The notes under the pieces: generated by a model
Database searches by the model: none
What the model was told of the DNA's origin: nothing
The model's input: the letters and a program-made list of their open reading frames with translations, nothing else
Assembly (NCBI GenBank): GCA_910577205.1
Contig: CAJTMA010000003.1
Coordinates: forward strand, 42,034 to 106,033
Reading direction: 5' to 3'
Source: an uncultured Alphaproteobacteria bacterium
Lineage (GTDB): Bacteria > Pseudomonadota > Alphaproteobacteria > RF32 > CAG-239
Length of the DNA: 64,000 nucleotides
Part shown: piece after piece, positions 17,329 through 26,504 of the stretch
Numbering within the stretch: position 1 is the first letter of the stretch
Layout of the letters: every line of letters begins with the position of its first letter
Program-made: the position numbers and the translations under genes

Positions 17329-17820
17329 TTATAGATGTTTTTGATTTTCAAGATAGATATTGGCGGCAAAATCCCATATCTGTGAAAAAACGTCATGGGT
17401 GATGCCGTTATAGGTATCAGTGCGAAAATAATTCAGGTTTTGGTTCTCGTACCAAAAAGTTTCGTCATCTAACACCAGATGATATCGCGGCCGGTACTTG
17501 GCGAGAATATTTTGCACATATATGTGACGGTCTTTTCTAACCGGGACAATTGGAATGTCCGGATGCAGGTCAAGATTATCCACGCCATACACCTCAAGAA
17601 ACATTCGTTTCAGTTCTGCTGGGGTGTAATCCCCCGGAGATGAGGTAATGGGAATGAAATAAGCAGGTAATCTGGCTTGCCAGGCGATGCATGATAAAAC
17701 GCGTATCATTGAATGGCTGAAAGGCATTTTTTGACGGTTAAACCGTCCGGGCAGATTTTCTGCAAACGTTTTGACAACGCCGTCGTAATCGACAAACATA
17801 TACAAATGTGATGTGTCCAT
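17329..17820 (-). CDS. HAD-superfamily-like protein
   Basis: The 163-residue protein has the HAD phosphatase signature: motif I 'VDYDGVV' (Asp11, Asp13), motif II 'PITSS' (Thr59/Ser60), and motif IV 'LVLDDE' (Asp118, Asp119). It resembles the compact HAD domains grouped with RNA-repair 'Swiss army knife' proteins, though the substrate cannot be told. First gene of a two-gene minus-strand operon inside the rsfS/rlmH insertion. Leader is AT-rich with no ribosome site. Confidence 0.7.
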   Translation of the reverse strand: MDTSHLYMFVDYDGVVKTFAENLPGRFNRQKMPFSHSMIRVLSCIAWQARLPAYFIPITSSPGDYTPAELKRMFLEVYGVDNLDLHPDIPIVPVRKDRHIYVQNILAKYRPRYHLVLDDETFWYENQNLNYFRTDTYNGITHDVFSQIWDFAANIYLENQKHL

Positions 17821-17848
17821 AATGATAAATTTTAATATTAATAATAAA

Positions 17849-17879
17849 ATTATATCTTTCTTGTAGTCTATTTTGTCAA
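17849..17879 (-). promoter_or_regulatory. Promoter of the HAD gene pair
   Basis: Minus strand TTGACA (17879-17874) and TATAAT (17854-17849) with a long 19-base spacer, about 30 bp before the start codon. Confidence 0.5.
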
Positions 17880-17952
17880 AAAAGTCAATGTAATTACTTT
17901 AGGCTTGTTTCGGTGATGGCGAGGTGCTAAGCTGGAAAAGAAAGGATAAATA

Positions 17953-18393
17953 ATGAAAGTGCAGATTATTGCCATTGGCAAATGTAAGAAAAATTCTCCC
18001 GAAGCCCAATTAATCGCAGAATATGTAAAGCGTTCGAACTGGGATTTGATGGTTAAAGAGAAAGATAATGCCACTCAAGCCGAGGAGGCAAAATTTTTAC
18101 AAGACAGTATTCCCGCCGGAGCAAAAGTAATCGTTTTAGATGAACGCGGAGAGAATCTAAAAAGTCTGGAGCTTGCCGCAAGAATCGAAAAATGGATGTT
18201 AGATGGCTGTTCCGAGATCTGTTTCTTAATAGGTGGAGCAGACGGGCATCTCCAATCTACACGCGAAAAGGCCGATATGATTTTATCTTTTGGCAAGTTG
18301 ACTTTGCCGCATATGTTGATGAGGGCCGTGTTGTCCGAGCAGATTTATCGGGTGCAGACTATTATTGGCCATCATCCTTATCATCGGGAGTAA
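17953..18393 (+). CDS. rlmH: 23S rRNA pseudouridine-1915 N3-methyltransferase
   Basis: SPOUT methyltransferase of 146 residues acting on the large subunit. Contains 'VIVLDERGENLKS', 'CFLIGGADGH', 'LSFGKLTLPHMLMRAVLSEQIYR' and the terminal 'HPYHRE', the standard RlmH set. AAAGGA ribosome site. Normally adjacent to rsfS; here displaced by the accessory insertion. A stub of the repeat motif ('TTAGTACAGATTTAG') follows. Confidence 0.97.
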   Translation: MKVQIIAIGKCKKNSPEAQLIAEYVKRSNWDLMVKEKDNATQAEEAKFLQDSIPAGAKVIVLDERGENLKSLELAARIEKWMLDGCSEICFLIGGADGHLQSTREKADMILSFGKLTLPHMLMRAVLSEQIYRVQTIIGHHPYHRE

Positions 18394-18485
18394 AAAGCTC
18401 GCTTTATGGGAACTTAGTACAGATTTAGTGAGTATCTGTCATCCTTATGTCGTTTTATGTATATTCCGGTGTCAGGTTAGTCTCA

Positions 18486-18510
18486 TAAAAAAAGCGGCCC
18501 GGAGGCCGCT
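18486..18510 (-). terminator. Terminator for the 18544 gene
   Basis: AGCGGCC (18493-18499) pairs with GGCCGCT (18504-18510); read on the minus strand the stem is followed by a T-run. Confidence 0.75.
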
Positions 18511-18543
18511 GAGTTCATGGTAGGTGATTTTAGGTAACGAAGG

Positions 18544-18933
18544 TTACTCGTAACAGGCAATAGTTTTGCCGTTTATGACTTTTTTTAGCGTGGATATCCA
18601 GTTGTGTCGGGATTTGCTTACGCTATAGATGCGCCGGTCGAGGACATACAGCCCGAAGTTGGCGACAGCGAGAAGAAGCTGGCTGTCTAGTTCCATGACG
18701 TAGATTTGGCCGGGGAGTTCTTCGGGACCATATGTTTTTTTCAGGCAGCGGATGGACATTTGTTCGTATTCCAGATTGTCGAGCAGTATTTGATGGGCTG
18801 TTTGGATGTTTTCAACCGGTGTAAAGCAGATGACAATGGGGAGGTTTGAAAATGTTTCATCACCATTTTGCAGAGCGAGAGTGGTTTTTTCCATAACTTC
18901 GCGAATACTGCGGATAAAGTTGTTCTGTTCCAT
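18544..18933 (-). CDS. Hypothetical protein (129 aa)
   Basis: Starts at ATG 18933; ATG 18957 is also possible and neither has a ribosome site. The soluble product has an N-terminal helix, a strand 'NLPIVICFTPV', and a C-terminal half with 'LLLAVANFGLYVLDRRIYSV'. Family not recognised. It has its own promoter and terminator, so it is an independent unit between rlmH and uvrB. Confidence 0.5.
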   Translation of the reverse strand: MEQNNFIRSIREVMEKTTLALQNGDETFSNLPIVICFTPVENIQTAHQILLDNLEYEQMSIRCLKKTYGPEELPGQIYVMELDSQLLLAVANFGLYVLDRRIYSVSKSRHNWISTLKKVINGKTIACYE

Positions 18934-18978
18934 GATTTTAAGAATTAAATAATACATAAAAAATTTGAAATCAGCCTC

Positions 18979-19006
18979 ATTATGTCAAACTTTTGTCAAA
19001 AGTCAA
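18979..19006 (-). promoter_or_regulatory. Promoter of the 18544 gene
   Basis: Minus strand TTGACT (19006-19001), 16-base spacer, CATAAT (18984-18979). Confidence 0.5.
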
Positions 19007-19100
19007 GCGTGAAATGTGTCTCTCCGCGGTTTTAAGTTTTTTTGTATGGTGATAGTCAGATAAAGCTGTGATGATTGTTCACAAAGGCAAGCAGAGAAAA

Positions 19101-21086
19101 TTATAAGTTTTTCATAGCCAGAAGTTCCAATTCTTTGATTTTGTCACGATAAATCATCGCTTCTTCAAATTCTAAGTTTTGGGCGGCTTCTTTCATCTTC
19201 TTATTATATTCTTTTAGCTTTTTATCGATGTTTTTCAGGTCTTCGACGTTTTTGCTGTCGTCTTTGACAAAGTCAGTTTCTGTCATTTCTTTTAAGGTTG
19301 AAGAAATGCTTTTAACAATGGTTTTGGGAGTAATGCCGTGTTCTGCATTATATTTTATTTGTTTTTCGCGGCGGCGGTTAGTTTCATCCAAGGCTTGGCG
19401 AATCGAACCGGTCATTTTGTCAGCATAGAGAATGACGCGTCCTTCAGCGTTACGGGCAGCACGGCCGATGGTTTGAATAAGTGACCGGGTTGAACGCAGG
19501 AAGCCTTCTTTGTCGGCATCCAAAATGGCAACAAGCGAGCATTCCGGGATGTCTAGTCCTTCACGCAGCAAGTTGATGCCGACCAAAACGTCAAAAACGC
19601 CGAGGCGTAAATCGCGGATAATTTCAATGCGCTCTAGAGTGTCAATATCCGAGTGCAGATAGCGAACTTTAATGCCGTTTTCATTCAGGTATTCGGTTAA
19701 ATCTTCCGCCATTTTCTTGGTAAGAGTTGTGACCAATACCCGTTCTTTTTTGGCAATGGTTTTGCGGCATTCTTCCATTAAGTCGTCTACTTGGTTGTCA
19801 ACCGGGCGGACAATGCATACCGGGTCAGTCAAGCCTGTGGGGCGGATGACTTGTTCGGCAAAGACACCTTGGCTTTGTTCCAATTCCCAATCACCGGGGG
19901 TGGCAGAAACAAAAATTGTCTGGCCGCGCATTTGATTCCATTCTTCAAAGCGCAGCGGGCGGTTGTCTACACAAGACGGCAGGCGAAAACCATAGTCTGA
20001 CAATGTTTTTTTACGGTTATAGTCGCCGCGAAACATTCCGCCGATTTGCGGGACGGAAATGTGGCTTTCATCAATAAAAATTAAGGCATTGGGCGGCAGG
20101 TACTCAAATAAAGTCGGAGGCGGTTCGCCGGGTTTGCGGCCGGTGAGGTAGCGCGAGTAGTTTTCTATGCCTTTGCAGTGGCCGGTTGTTTCCAGCATTT
20201 CAAGGTCAAAGCGGGTACGCTGTTCAATGCGTTGCGCTTCCAGAAGTTTGTTGTTTTGTTTGAAGTCTTCTATGGTTTCAGCCAATTCCTTGCGAATGCC
20301 GGTGATGGCCTGTGAAATGGCCGGACGCGGGGTTACATAGTGATTGGCCGGGTAGACAACCACTTTTTGCAGGGAGGCGGTTTTTTTGCCTGTCAGACTG
20401 TCAAACTCATATATCTCGTCAATTTCATCACCAAAAAAGGAAATTCGCCAAGCCCGGTCTTCATAGTGCGCCGGAAAAATGTCTAAGGTGTCGCCCTGGA
20501 CGCGGAATGTGCTGCGTACAAAGCTCATTTGGTTGCGTTCGTATTGCAGTTCGGCCAGACGTTTGTAGACTTCTTTGGGGTCTATATTGTCACCAACTGC
20601 CAGAGGGAGAGTCATGGCAGAGTAGGATTCTACATCGCCCAAGCCGTAAATGCAGGAAACAGAGGCGATGATGATAACATCATTGCTTTCTAAAATATTA
20701 CGGGTGGCGGCGTTGCGCATCCGGTCAATTTGTTCGTTAAGTGCGGAATCTTTTTCTATATAGGTATCTGTTTTGGGAACGTAAGCTTCCGGTTGATAAT
20801 AATCATAATAGGAAACGAAGTATTCAACATGATTATTCGGGAAAAATTCTTTCATTTCGCTATAGAGCTGCGCGGCCAAAATTTTATTAGGCGCCATAAT
20901 CAGTGCTGGGCGTTGGCATTGCTCAATGATTTTTGCCATGGTAAATGTTTTGCCGCTGCCGGTAACGCCGAGCAGAACTTGGTTTTTGTCGCCACGGTTA
21001 ATTCCTTCGCATAGCTCGCGAATGGCTTCCGGCTGATCTCCGGAAGGTTCAAACGGACTGACAATATTTATTTTGTTATTGGGCAT
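19101..21086 (-). CDS. uvrB: Excinuclease ABC subunit B
   Basis: DNA-damage verification helicase of nucleotide excision repair, 661 residues. Walker A 'GVTGSGKTFT', the beta-hairpin region 'YYDYYQPEAYVP', helicase motif 'DESH', 'ATPGDWE', motif VI 'QTIGRAARN', and a C-terminal UVR motif for UvrC contact are present. Its start overlaps the end of the TPR gene by 11 bp, so it is translationally tied to the flagellar-type operon upstream. Confidence 0.97.
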   Translation of the reverse strand: MPNNKINIVSPFEPSGDQPEAIRELCEGINRGDKNQVLLGVTGSGKTFTMAKIIEQCQRPALIMAPNKILAAQLYSEMKEFFPNNHVEYFVSYYDYYQPEAYVPKTDTYIEKDSALNEQIDRMRNAATRNILESNDVIIIASVSCIYGLGDVESYSAMTLPLAVGDNIDPKEVYKRLAELQYERNQMSFVRSTFRVQGDTLDIFPAHYEDRAWRISFFGDEIDEIYEFDSLTGKKTASLQKVVVYPANHYVTPRPAISQAITGIRKELAETIEDFKQNNKLLEAQRIEQRTRFDLEMLETTGHCKGIENYSRYLTGRKPGEPPPTLFEYLPPNALIFIDESHISVPQIGGMFRGDYNRKKTLSDYGFRLPSCVDNRPLRFEEWNQMRGQTIFVSATPGDWELEQSQGVFAEQVIRPTGLTDPVCIVRPVDNQVDDLMEECRKTIAKKERVLVTTLTKKMAEDLTEYLNENGIKVRYLHSDIDTLERIEIIRDLRLGVFDVLVGINLLREGLDIPECSLVAILDADKEGFLRSTRSLIQTIGRAARNAEGRVILYADKMTGSIRQALDETNRRREKQIKYNAEHGITPKTIVKSISSTLKEMTETDFVKDDSKNVEDLKNIDKKLKEYNKKMKEAAQNLEFEEAMIYRDKIKELELLAMKNL

Positions 21087-24000
21087 TGTTCTGTTGTGCC
21101 GGTGTTTCGGTTAAATTGGAAGTCATCAGCGATTGGTTATAGATTTTGGCAAAATTGCTAAAGGTTTCAACGTCATTAATTGCCTTGTCTATGACTCTAA
21201 TATTAATTTGAGAATTTTCAAGAGTGTCTGTCAGAATGCTAAAGACACTATAATATTTGGTGTCTTTGAACCAAGGCATAAATTTGTTGCGCAAACGGAC
21301 GATAACCGTTTCATGCCCGGCCTTTTTCAAAGCTGTTGCCCAATCAAGAATATAATTGATTTGTTCTTCGCTGAGCGGTTTGCCGGGTTGGGGTTTTTCA
21401 ATCAGATATTTCAAGGCGTCGGCAGCATCGCTCCACATATTACCGTTCCAAAAGATTTCACTTTTCAGAAGCAGGGCATTTTTGCTGTAGTCATCTTTTA
21501 AGAGGTCAAGAGCAAGCCGTTCCTTGCCTGTGCCGGAGAGGGCTTTGGCGCGGATGATACGGCGTTGCAATGCCAGTGTTTCGGGAAGATTGTCTGCTTC
21601 TGTTTTATCAAGCAAAGCCAAAGCATCATGGTTGTTGCCGTTGAACAGCTGGATCAAGGCCATGCGCGAACCATAGGCTGCTTTTTCCTGTTCGGTCACC
21701 GGCTCAGTTTTCATTTGTGTATCCAGCAGTTCAAATGCCCGGTCGAGCAAGTCAACAGCAACCAGACGATCGGCCAGTTTTTGGACAATGGCGTTGTAGT
21801 TGCGGCTTTTAGGAGCAAGCCAACTGTAGTCCTGATATAAGGCTAATGATTTGACGGCGCTGAGATTGTCTGCCTGATTGTTGAGGTAAATATCTTCAAA
21901 GATTTTAACCATGCGGCGTTCAATTTTGGGCTGGTCGGCTTTATCTGAAATATGTTCCAATTCCTGTAACGTACGGAGTGCGCGGTAATAGTCCTGTCCT
22001 CGTACATAAATATTGCTTAAGTCACTCAGCAGCTGTTTCTTAAAGTTAATTTCTCCCCAGGCGAAACGCAGGCCTTCCAGTTCTTTGGCGGCTTTATCCG
22101 GCGTGAGAACGTTTAATTTGATTTCTAAATCAACAACCTTTTTTCTGGCCAGCGCGGAATATTTCATATCAGCGCTTTTGGCGGCTTTGCGGTATTCTTG
22201 GACAGCATTGCGCGGGTAACCCTGCATCAACATTTTTTCAGCCGTCAGATAATTTATCTGGGGTGTTAAGCGGTTGTTGTTATCCATTGTTTTCAAGATG
22301 TCAATAAAGCTTTGGGCGGTGATGTCATCTCCGGCTGTTATGGCCGTGCGTGCGCCGACTTCGGCGATTGCTTTGCGAATCTGCGGCGGATAGCTGCGCA
22401 CTTTATTAAGGTAACTGATTAGAATGGCATTGTTTTCCGGTTTGGGGGATATTGCCGATGAAGCCAACGTGCGCCAGAAAATGGCTTCGTTAATTTCAGG
22501 CAAACGTCCGAACGAGAAGCTTTCGACCGCGTCATTATATCTATGGCTCAAGAAATGGGAAACACCCATCATGCCGTGAAAGCGTTCGGTTTCAGTTTCG
22601 GGGGCTTTTTCGGCTGCCAGTTTGTTCAATATGCCCAAAGCGTTTGTGCCCAAGCCTTGGGAAATGTAGTATTTGGCCAGTTCCATGCGCGCATTGTTTT
22701 TTTGTTCCGGAGTGGCGGCAATAATATCTTGCTTTAATTGTTCTTCGGCTTCGGCGAAAGGTTTGTTTAGCAATTCCTGATCAAAGTCAGCAGATAAGTC
22801 GGCGACGCGGTTGTCAATTTGGTTCAGTTGTTCCTGATGTTTCAGGCGCTCCAAGTCGGGGGAAATATTCAGTCCGCGGCGCACAGCCTGAATTGTGTAT
22901 CCGGTGTTTCCTCTGCTGAGAGCGACATCCATAGCATCCGCATTAAATGCAATACCCTGCATTGTTTGCAACAGGGTGAAATCCGGATAGGCATATTCGC
23001 TTTTGGTGCCAAGACCAATATCCATGCTTGTTCCGGTGACAATCAGGTCGCCGATTTCAGGGTCGATGACCGAAACGACTTCTCCGGCGGCGGTGGAGGG
23101 AATGAACAAGTAGGGTTCATTGTTGATGTTGTATTGGGTATAAACCGGCAAATCTTTAATTTCTTCAGGGATTTCGCGGGTGAATAAGTCGACAATCCAC
23201 AGCAAACCTTCGCGGCGGACAAAAGCATTTAATTTTGTTTTGGGCAAAATGCGCAGAACTGTTGCGGTCGGGTGGGGAAGCTGGATAACCTCATCGGCAA
23301 CTTGGGCTGCGGTTTTTTGCAGGTTTTCGATATCTGTATTTTGAGCATGGTCGAAAATAATCCAGATGTATTTGCCGCGCTGGAAAACTGACAGACCAAC
23401 GGGCATATTCCACGAAAAGCTTAAGCTGGCGATGCGTCCCGGCTGGTCTGCCGAAACTTGTGCCGAAGCCATGGAATTTTGTATCTGAACCATATTGCGG
23501 GTGCGGATGTCAACCGGCGGCGTTTCGGATGGCGGCAGTTGCACGGTTTCTTCCTGTTTGGCCGGAAGAGCTTGGTTTTCCATATCAAATACAATTTTGT
23601 TACGATGCTCAAAGGTGTTGATTAACTTGGCCGGGAAGATAATGTCCAAACCGCCCTGAGGCGTTATTTGCTGCAAAATATAAGCTGCTTCAGGGTAATT
23701 GGTTAAATTTTCTGCCTGAATGTTAAATCTTTTGCGAAAAGATACAGTGGTTGTTTGCGGGCCGGTCTTTACGGTGTATTCGGGTTTGCTTCCCGGCGCA
23801 TAGCCAAATGTAAAGCGCGCAAATTCAGAGTGTTGTCCGTAATTGATTTGCAGGTTGTCTGTGCGATTATCCAAGCTTTGGCTGGCTAAAGTTTTATCCT
23901 GTTCATTCAGCTTGACGGTTAATTTTCCCTGGCTGCGCAGATTTTGTACGGCAACCGGCGCTTTGACGGAGAGCAATATGCTTTTATTATCTTCCGCGAT

Positions 24001-24270
24001 TTTGACGGCGGCAACGATATCCGGCAATTTTTGCGCAATGTCGGCTAATCCGTCAGCTAAAGGTTCGCTGAAGGATATGTATAGCTCGCGACCTTTGTTT
24101 TCCAAGCTGTAATCAACGGTGTCCGCCAGAGGCAGGATGATTTCTGCGCCATCGGGACGGATGCTGTATTCCGCGGTTTGAGCCCAGGCGGTTTTTAACG
24201 GCAGCAAAAATGCTGCGCCGATGCACAGTTGCTGTAAAAAACTGATTTTATGTTGCCGTTTGATAACCAA
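21076..24270 (-). CDS. Periplasmic TPR protein of the flagellar cluster
   Basis: A 1064-residue protein with a signal peptide (cleavage near 'KTAWA'), an N-terminal beta-rich AMIN-like half with repeated 'VDYSLENKGRELYISFSEPL'-type strands, and a helical C-terminal half with TPR-like repeats (about residues 520-1040). Tetratricopeptide proteins in this position, after motE, are known in alphaproteobacterial flagellar loci, but their role is unsettled. TTG start, no strong ribosome site, 14 bp after motE. Probably helps flagellar or motility assembly in the periplasm. Confidence 0.75.
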   Translation of the reverse strand: MVIKRQHKISFLQQLCIGAAFLLPLKTAWAQTAEYSIRPDGAEIILPLADTVDYSLENKGRELYISFSEPLADGLADIAQKLPDIVAAVKIAEDNKSILLSVKAPVAVQNLRSQGKLTVKLNEQDKTLASQSLDNRTDNLQINYGQHSEFARFTFGYAPGSKPEYTVKTGPQTTTVSFRKRFNIQAENLTNYPEAAYILQQITPQGGLDIIFPAKLINTFEHRNKIVFDMENQALPAKQEETVQLPPSETPPVDIRTRNMVQIQNSMASAQVSADQPGRIASLSFSWNMPVGLSVFQRGKYIWIIFDHAQNTDIENLQKTAAQVADEVIQLPHPTATVLRILPKTKLNAFVRREGLLWIVDLFTREIPEEIKDLPVYTQYNINNEPYLFIPSTAAGEVVSVIDPEIGDLIVTGTSMDIGLGTKSEYAYPDFTLLQTMQGIAFNADAMDVALSRGNTGYTIQAVRRGLNISPDLERLKHQEQLNQIDNRVADLSADFDQELLNKPFAEAEEQLKQDIIAATPEQKNNARMELAKYYISQGLGTNALGILNKLAAEKAPETETERFHGMMGVSHFLSHRYNDAVESFSFGRLPEINEAIFWRTLASSAISPKPENNAILISYLNKVRSYPPQIRKAIAEVGARTAITAGDDITAQSFIDILKTMDNNNRLTPQINYLTAEKMLMQGYPRNAVQEYRKAAKSADMKYSALARKKVVDLEIKLNVLTPDKAAKELEGLRFAWGEINFKKQLLSDLSNIYVRGQDYYRALRTLQELEHISDKADQPKIERRMVKIFEDIYLNNQADNLSAVKSLALYQDYSWLAPKSRNYNAIVQKLADRLVAVDLLDRAFELLDTQMKTEPVTEQEKAAYGSRMALIQLFNGNNHDALALLDKTEADNLPETLALQRRIIRAKALSGTGKERLALDLLKDDYSKNALLLKSEIFWNGNMWSDAADALKYLIEKPQPGKPLSEEQINYILDWATALKKAGHETVIVRLRNKFMPWFKDTKYYSVFSILTDTLENSQINIRVIDKAINDVETFSNFAKIYNQSLMTSNLTETPAQQNNAQ

Positions 24271-24284
24271 TTTGTTTGTCCGGG

Positions 24285-24941
24285 TTAGAAATTGTTGCCA
24301 ATAATTTTATCGGTTATTTCCTTGGCTTTTTCGGCGTTCATTTGTGCCAGAATTGCTGAAGAAGTCGAGGGTTTCATATCTTTAAGCAGGGCAACTGTCA
24401 CGTCGATATCCAGCGTATTAAAAATACGGGCGGCATCTTTGGGTTTCATGCTGGAATAGACTTTTATCAGGGCGTTAATTTTGGCGCGTTCTTTTTCGTT
24501 GTATTCCTGAATCAGCTTGCGCAGCTTTTGTTCATGCTCCTGCAATTGTTTAAGGCGTTTGTCGATTTCTTGTTCGGCAACTTTCAGCTGGACGGCCTTT
24601 TTATCAATTTCGCGGCTGCGAATATCCAGTGCTTCGCGGCGCTCGGCCAGCTCCTGTAAAATCATAATTTCTGACTGGGTAAAGCCGGTATTTTGCGGTT
24701 TTGCCGCAGCGGGCGAATCGGAGTTAGCGGAATCGCCTGTTTCCAGAATCCGTGTCAGTTCGGATGTTTCCTGATTATTTTTTTCTTCTGCCGCAGCTAA
24801 AGATTGGGAAATGCTAATTCGTTTGGCGTAGGGATCTTTGAGCTGGTCAAAGATGTTATTCAGTTTTACCGAAAGCATGAGAACGGCCATAAATATGACC
24901 ATGGGGAGAATGCGGAATTGTTGTTTTAGTTTCTTAAGCAT
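24285..24941 (-). CDS. MotE-like flagellar motility protein
   Basis: The 218-residue product has an N-terminal membrane anchor, a long coiled coil (about residues 90-150, heptads of E/K/Q/L) and a C-terminal MgtE-N-like module 'SSMKPKDAARIFNTLDIDVTVALLKDMKPSTSSAILAQM'-type sequence (residues ~160-205). This is the MotE family, described in rhizobia as a chaperone for the periplasmic motility protein MotC. Located between DUF6468 and the TPR gene. Confidence 0.8.
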   Translation of the reverse strand: MLKKLKQQFRILPMVIFMAVLMLSVKLNNIFDQLKDPYAKRISISQSLAAAEEKNNQETSELTRILETGDSANSDSPAAAKPQNTGFTQSEIMILQELAERREALDIRSREIDKKAVQLKVAEQEIDKRLKQLQEHEQKLRKLIQEYNEKERAKINALIKVYSSMKPKDAARIFNTLDIDVTVALLKDMKPSTSSAILAQMNAEKAKEITDKIIGNNF

Positions 24942-24950
24942 GGGCAGGCC

Positions 24951-25406
24951 TTATTTGATAGAGCGCAAAGCTTTTAATAATTCCATTTCGGCCAAGGACC
25001 GGGAATCTTCATTTTTGTCTTCTTTGTCTTCGGCAAACGGTGCTGACGGCTGGCGTCCGGCAGGAGCTGCCGGTTTTATTTCTCTTCCGGCGGAGATGAC
25101 ATTTTCCAAACGGTCGGCCAGATTGTCTGCCCGTTCATTGATGAAGGTTAAGTCGTCTTTGAGGTTTTTGGCGCTGTCAATGACTTCTTTCAAACCCTCG
25201 GAGGAATGTTCGGTGACTGATTTAAGTTTAGGGATAGAGTTTTCAGCCTTATAAGTGGCTTCGTTTAGAGAAGAAATAAGCTTAGACAAGCTGCTCTGGT
25301 TCTGGCGGAGCAGGCTGAGATTTTTATTCAGCTTATATGCGTAAATAATGGTGGGTATCAACAGGGCAATAATTGCCAGATTGATAATCAGCTCAAGACT
25401 ATCCAT
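24951..25406 (-). CDS. DUF6468-type flagellar-cluster protein
   Basis: Start at 25406, which overlaps the fliM stop by 8 bp; the frame continues upstream inside fliM. The 151-residue product has one N-terminal membrane segment ('LIINLAIIALLIPTIIYAY') and a predicted coiled-coil cytoplasmic or periplasmic tail. A short protein of this kind stands between fliM and motE in many Alphaproteobacteria. Function unknown, probably motility related. Confidence 0.7.
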   Translation of the reverse strand: MDSLELIINLAIIALLIPTIIYAYKLNKNLSLLRQNQSSLSKLISSLNEATYKAENSIPKLKSVTEHSSEGLKEVIDSAKNLKDDLTFINERADNLADRLENVISAGREIKPAAPAGRQPSAPFAEDKEDKNEDSRSLAEMELLKALRSIK

Positions 25407-26481
25407 TTTTATCAGCCTTCTTCTGGATTTTAATGACAACGTTTTCTTCCTTGCGCCCCATTGACCCCGTGAACAGGGGGACGTCTCCGCAAATGACGCT
25501 GACATCGTCATGCGGATACATATCCAAAGGCAGGAAAGAACCTTTTTCCCATTTGGCAATGTCGCCAAGGGTAATCATTTTTTCTTTTAATATTGCCTGC
25601 AATTGAATGTCTGTTTCCCAGAGCTGTTCAATCAGGTGGTTTTCCCAAATAGCATCGCGCCCGTAGCGTTCGCCCATAAACATTTGCAGCAGCAGGTCGC
25701 GGATGGGTTCTAATGTGGCATAGGGAATCATCAGGTCAATTTTGCCGCCGCGGTCTTCCATGTCGATGCGCAGTCTGGCGACAATTACGGCGTTGGATAA
25801 CCGGGAAATGGTGGCGAAGCGCGGATTAGTTTCCAGCCGGTCATATGAGAAAGTGACGGAAGTAATCGGGTCAAATGCCGTGGATAAATCAGAGAGAATC
25901 AGGTCAATCATATCTTTAACCAGATTAAGCTCTATCGTGGTATAGGGGCGGCCTTCAATCCGCATAGCCGCTGTGCCGCGACGGCCGCCGAGCAAAACAT
26001 CGACCATGGAGTAAACCAAGGAAGAATCAACAGACATCAGCCCGTAGTTGTCCCATTCTTCGGCTTTGAAAACGCCAAGCAGGGTGGGGAGCGTCAGCGA
26101 ATCGATGTATTCGCCGAAGCGCATAGACTCGATGTTATCCAGCGAAACCTCAACATTGTCCTGAGTAAAATTACGCAGGGAGGTTGCCATCATGCGGATT
26201 AAGCGGTCAAAGACAATGTCGAGCATGGGCAGGCGTTCATAGGAAACCATTGAGGCATTCAAAATAGCCTGAACGCCTGTTTTCATGGCATAGCCTTCTT
26301 CTTCCTCGTCAGGGGTATAGCCGAAGAGGGTGTCAATTTCTTCCTGATTGAGAATTTTAGAATCGCTGCTGCCGGCTGCGGGGGCAGCGGCACTGCTGTT
26401 GCGGACTTCAATCATGTCCGTCCAGTCTTGTTTTTGTTCTTCCGGTGTATTTTCCGGAGCGGGTGTATTTTCTTCAGCCAC
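25399..26481 (-). CDS. fliM: Flagellar motor switch protein FliM
   Basis: Component of the cytoplasmic C-ring; binds phospho-CheY and controls rotation direction. 360 residues with the N-terminal switch motif 'LNQEEIDTLFGY' (about residues 43-54; an Ala/Pro-rich N-terminal extension precedes it), the CheC-like middle domain with 'DLILSDLSTAFDPI', and the SpoA-type C-terminal domain. GTG start. It lies after fliL and overlaps the next gene. Confidence 0.95.
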   Translation of the reverse strand: MAEENTPAPENTPEEQKQDWTDMIEVRNSSAAAPAAGSSDSKILNQEEIDTLFGYTPDEEEEGYAMKTGVQAILNASMVSYERLPMLDIVFDRLIRMMATSLRNFTQDNVEVSLDNIESMRFGEYIDSLTLPTLLGVFKAEEWDNYGLMSVDSSLVYSMVDVLLGGRRGTAAMRIEGRPYTTIELNLVKDMIDLILSDLSTAFDPITSVTFSYDRLETNPRFATISRLSNAVIVARLRIDMEDRGGKIDLMIPYATLEPIRDLLLQMFMGERYGRDAIWENHLIEQLWETDIQLQAILKEKMITLGDIAKWEKGSFLPLDMYPHDDVSVICGDVPLFTGSMGRKEENVVIKIQKKADKNG

Positions 26482-26504
26482 GATCAGGTCCTCTTTCTTA
26501 GCTG

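Noticed and set aside
22819..23187. Plus-strand frame of 122 codons antisense to the TPR gene
   Set aside because: The opposite strand has a clear signal peptide and TPR-like protein; this frame has no start site or recognisable motif.
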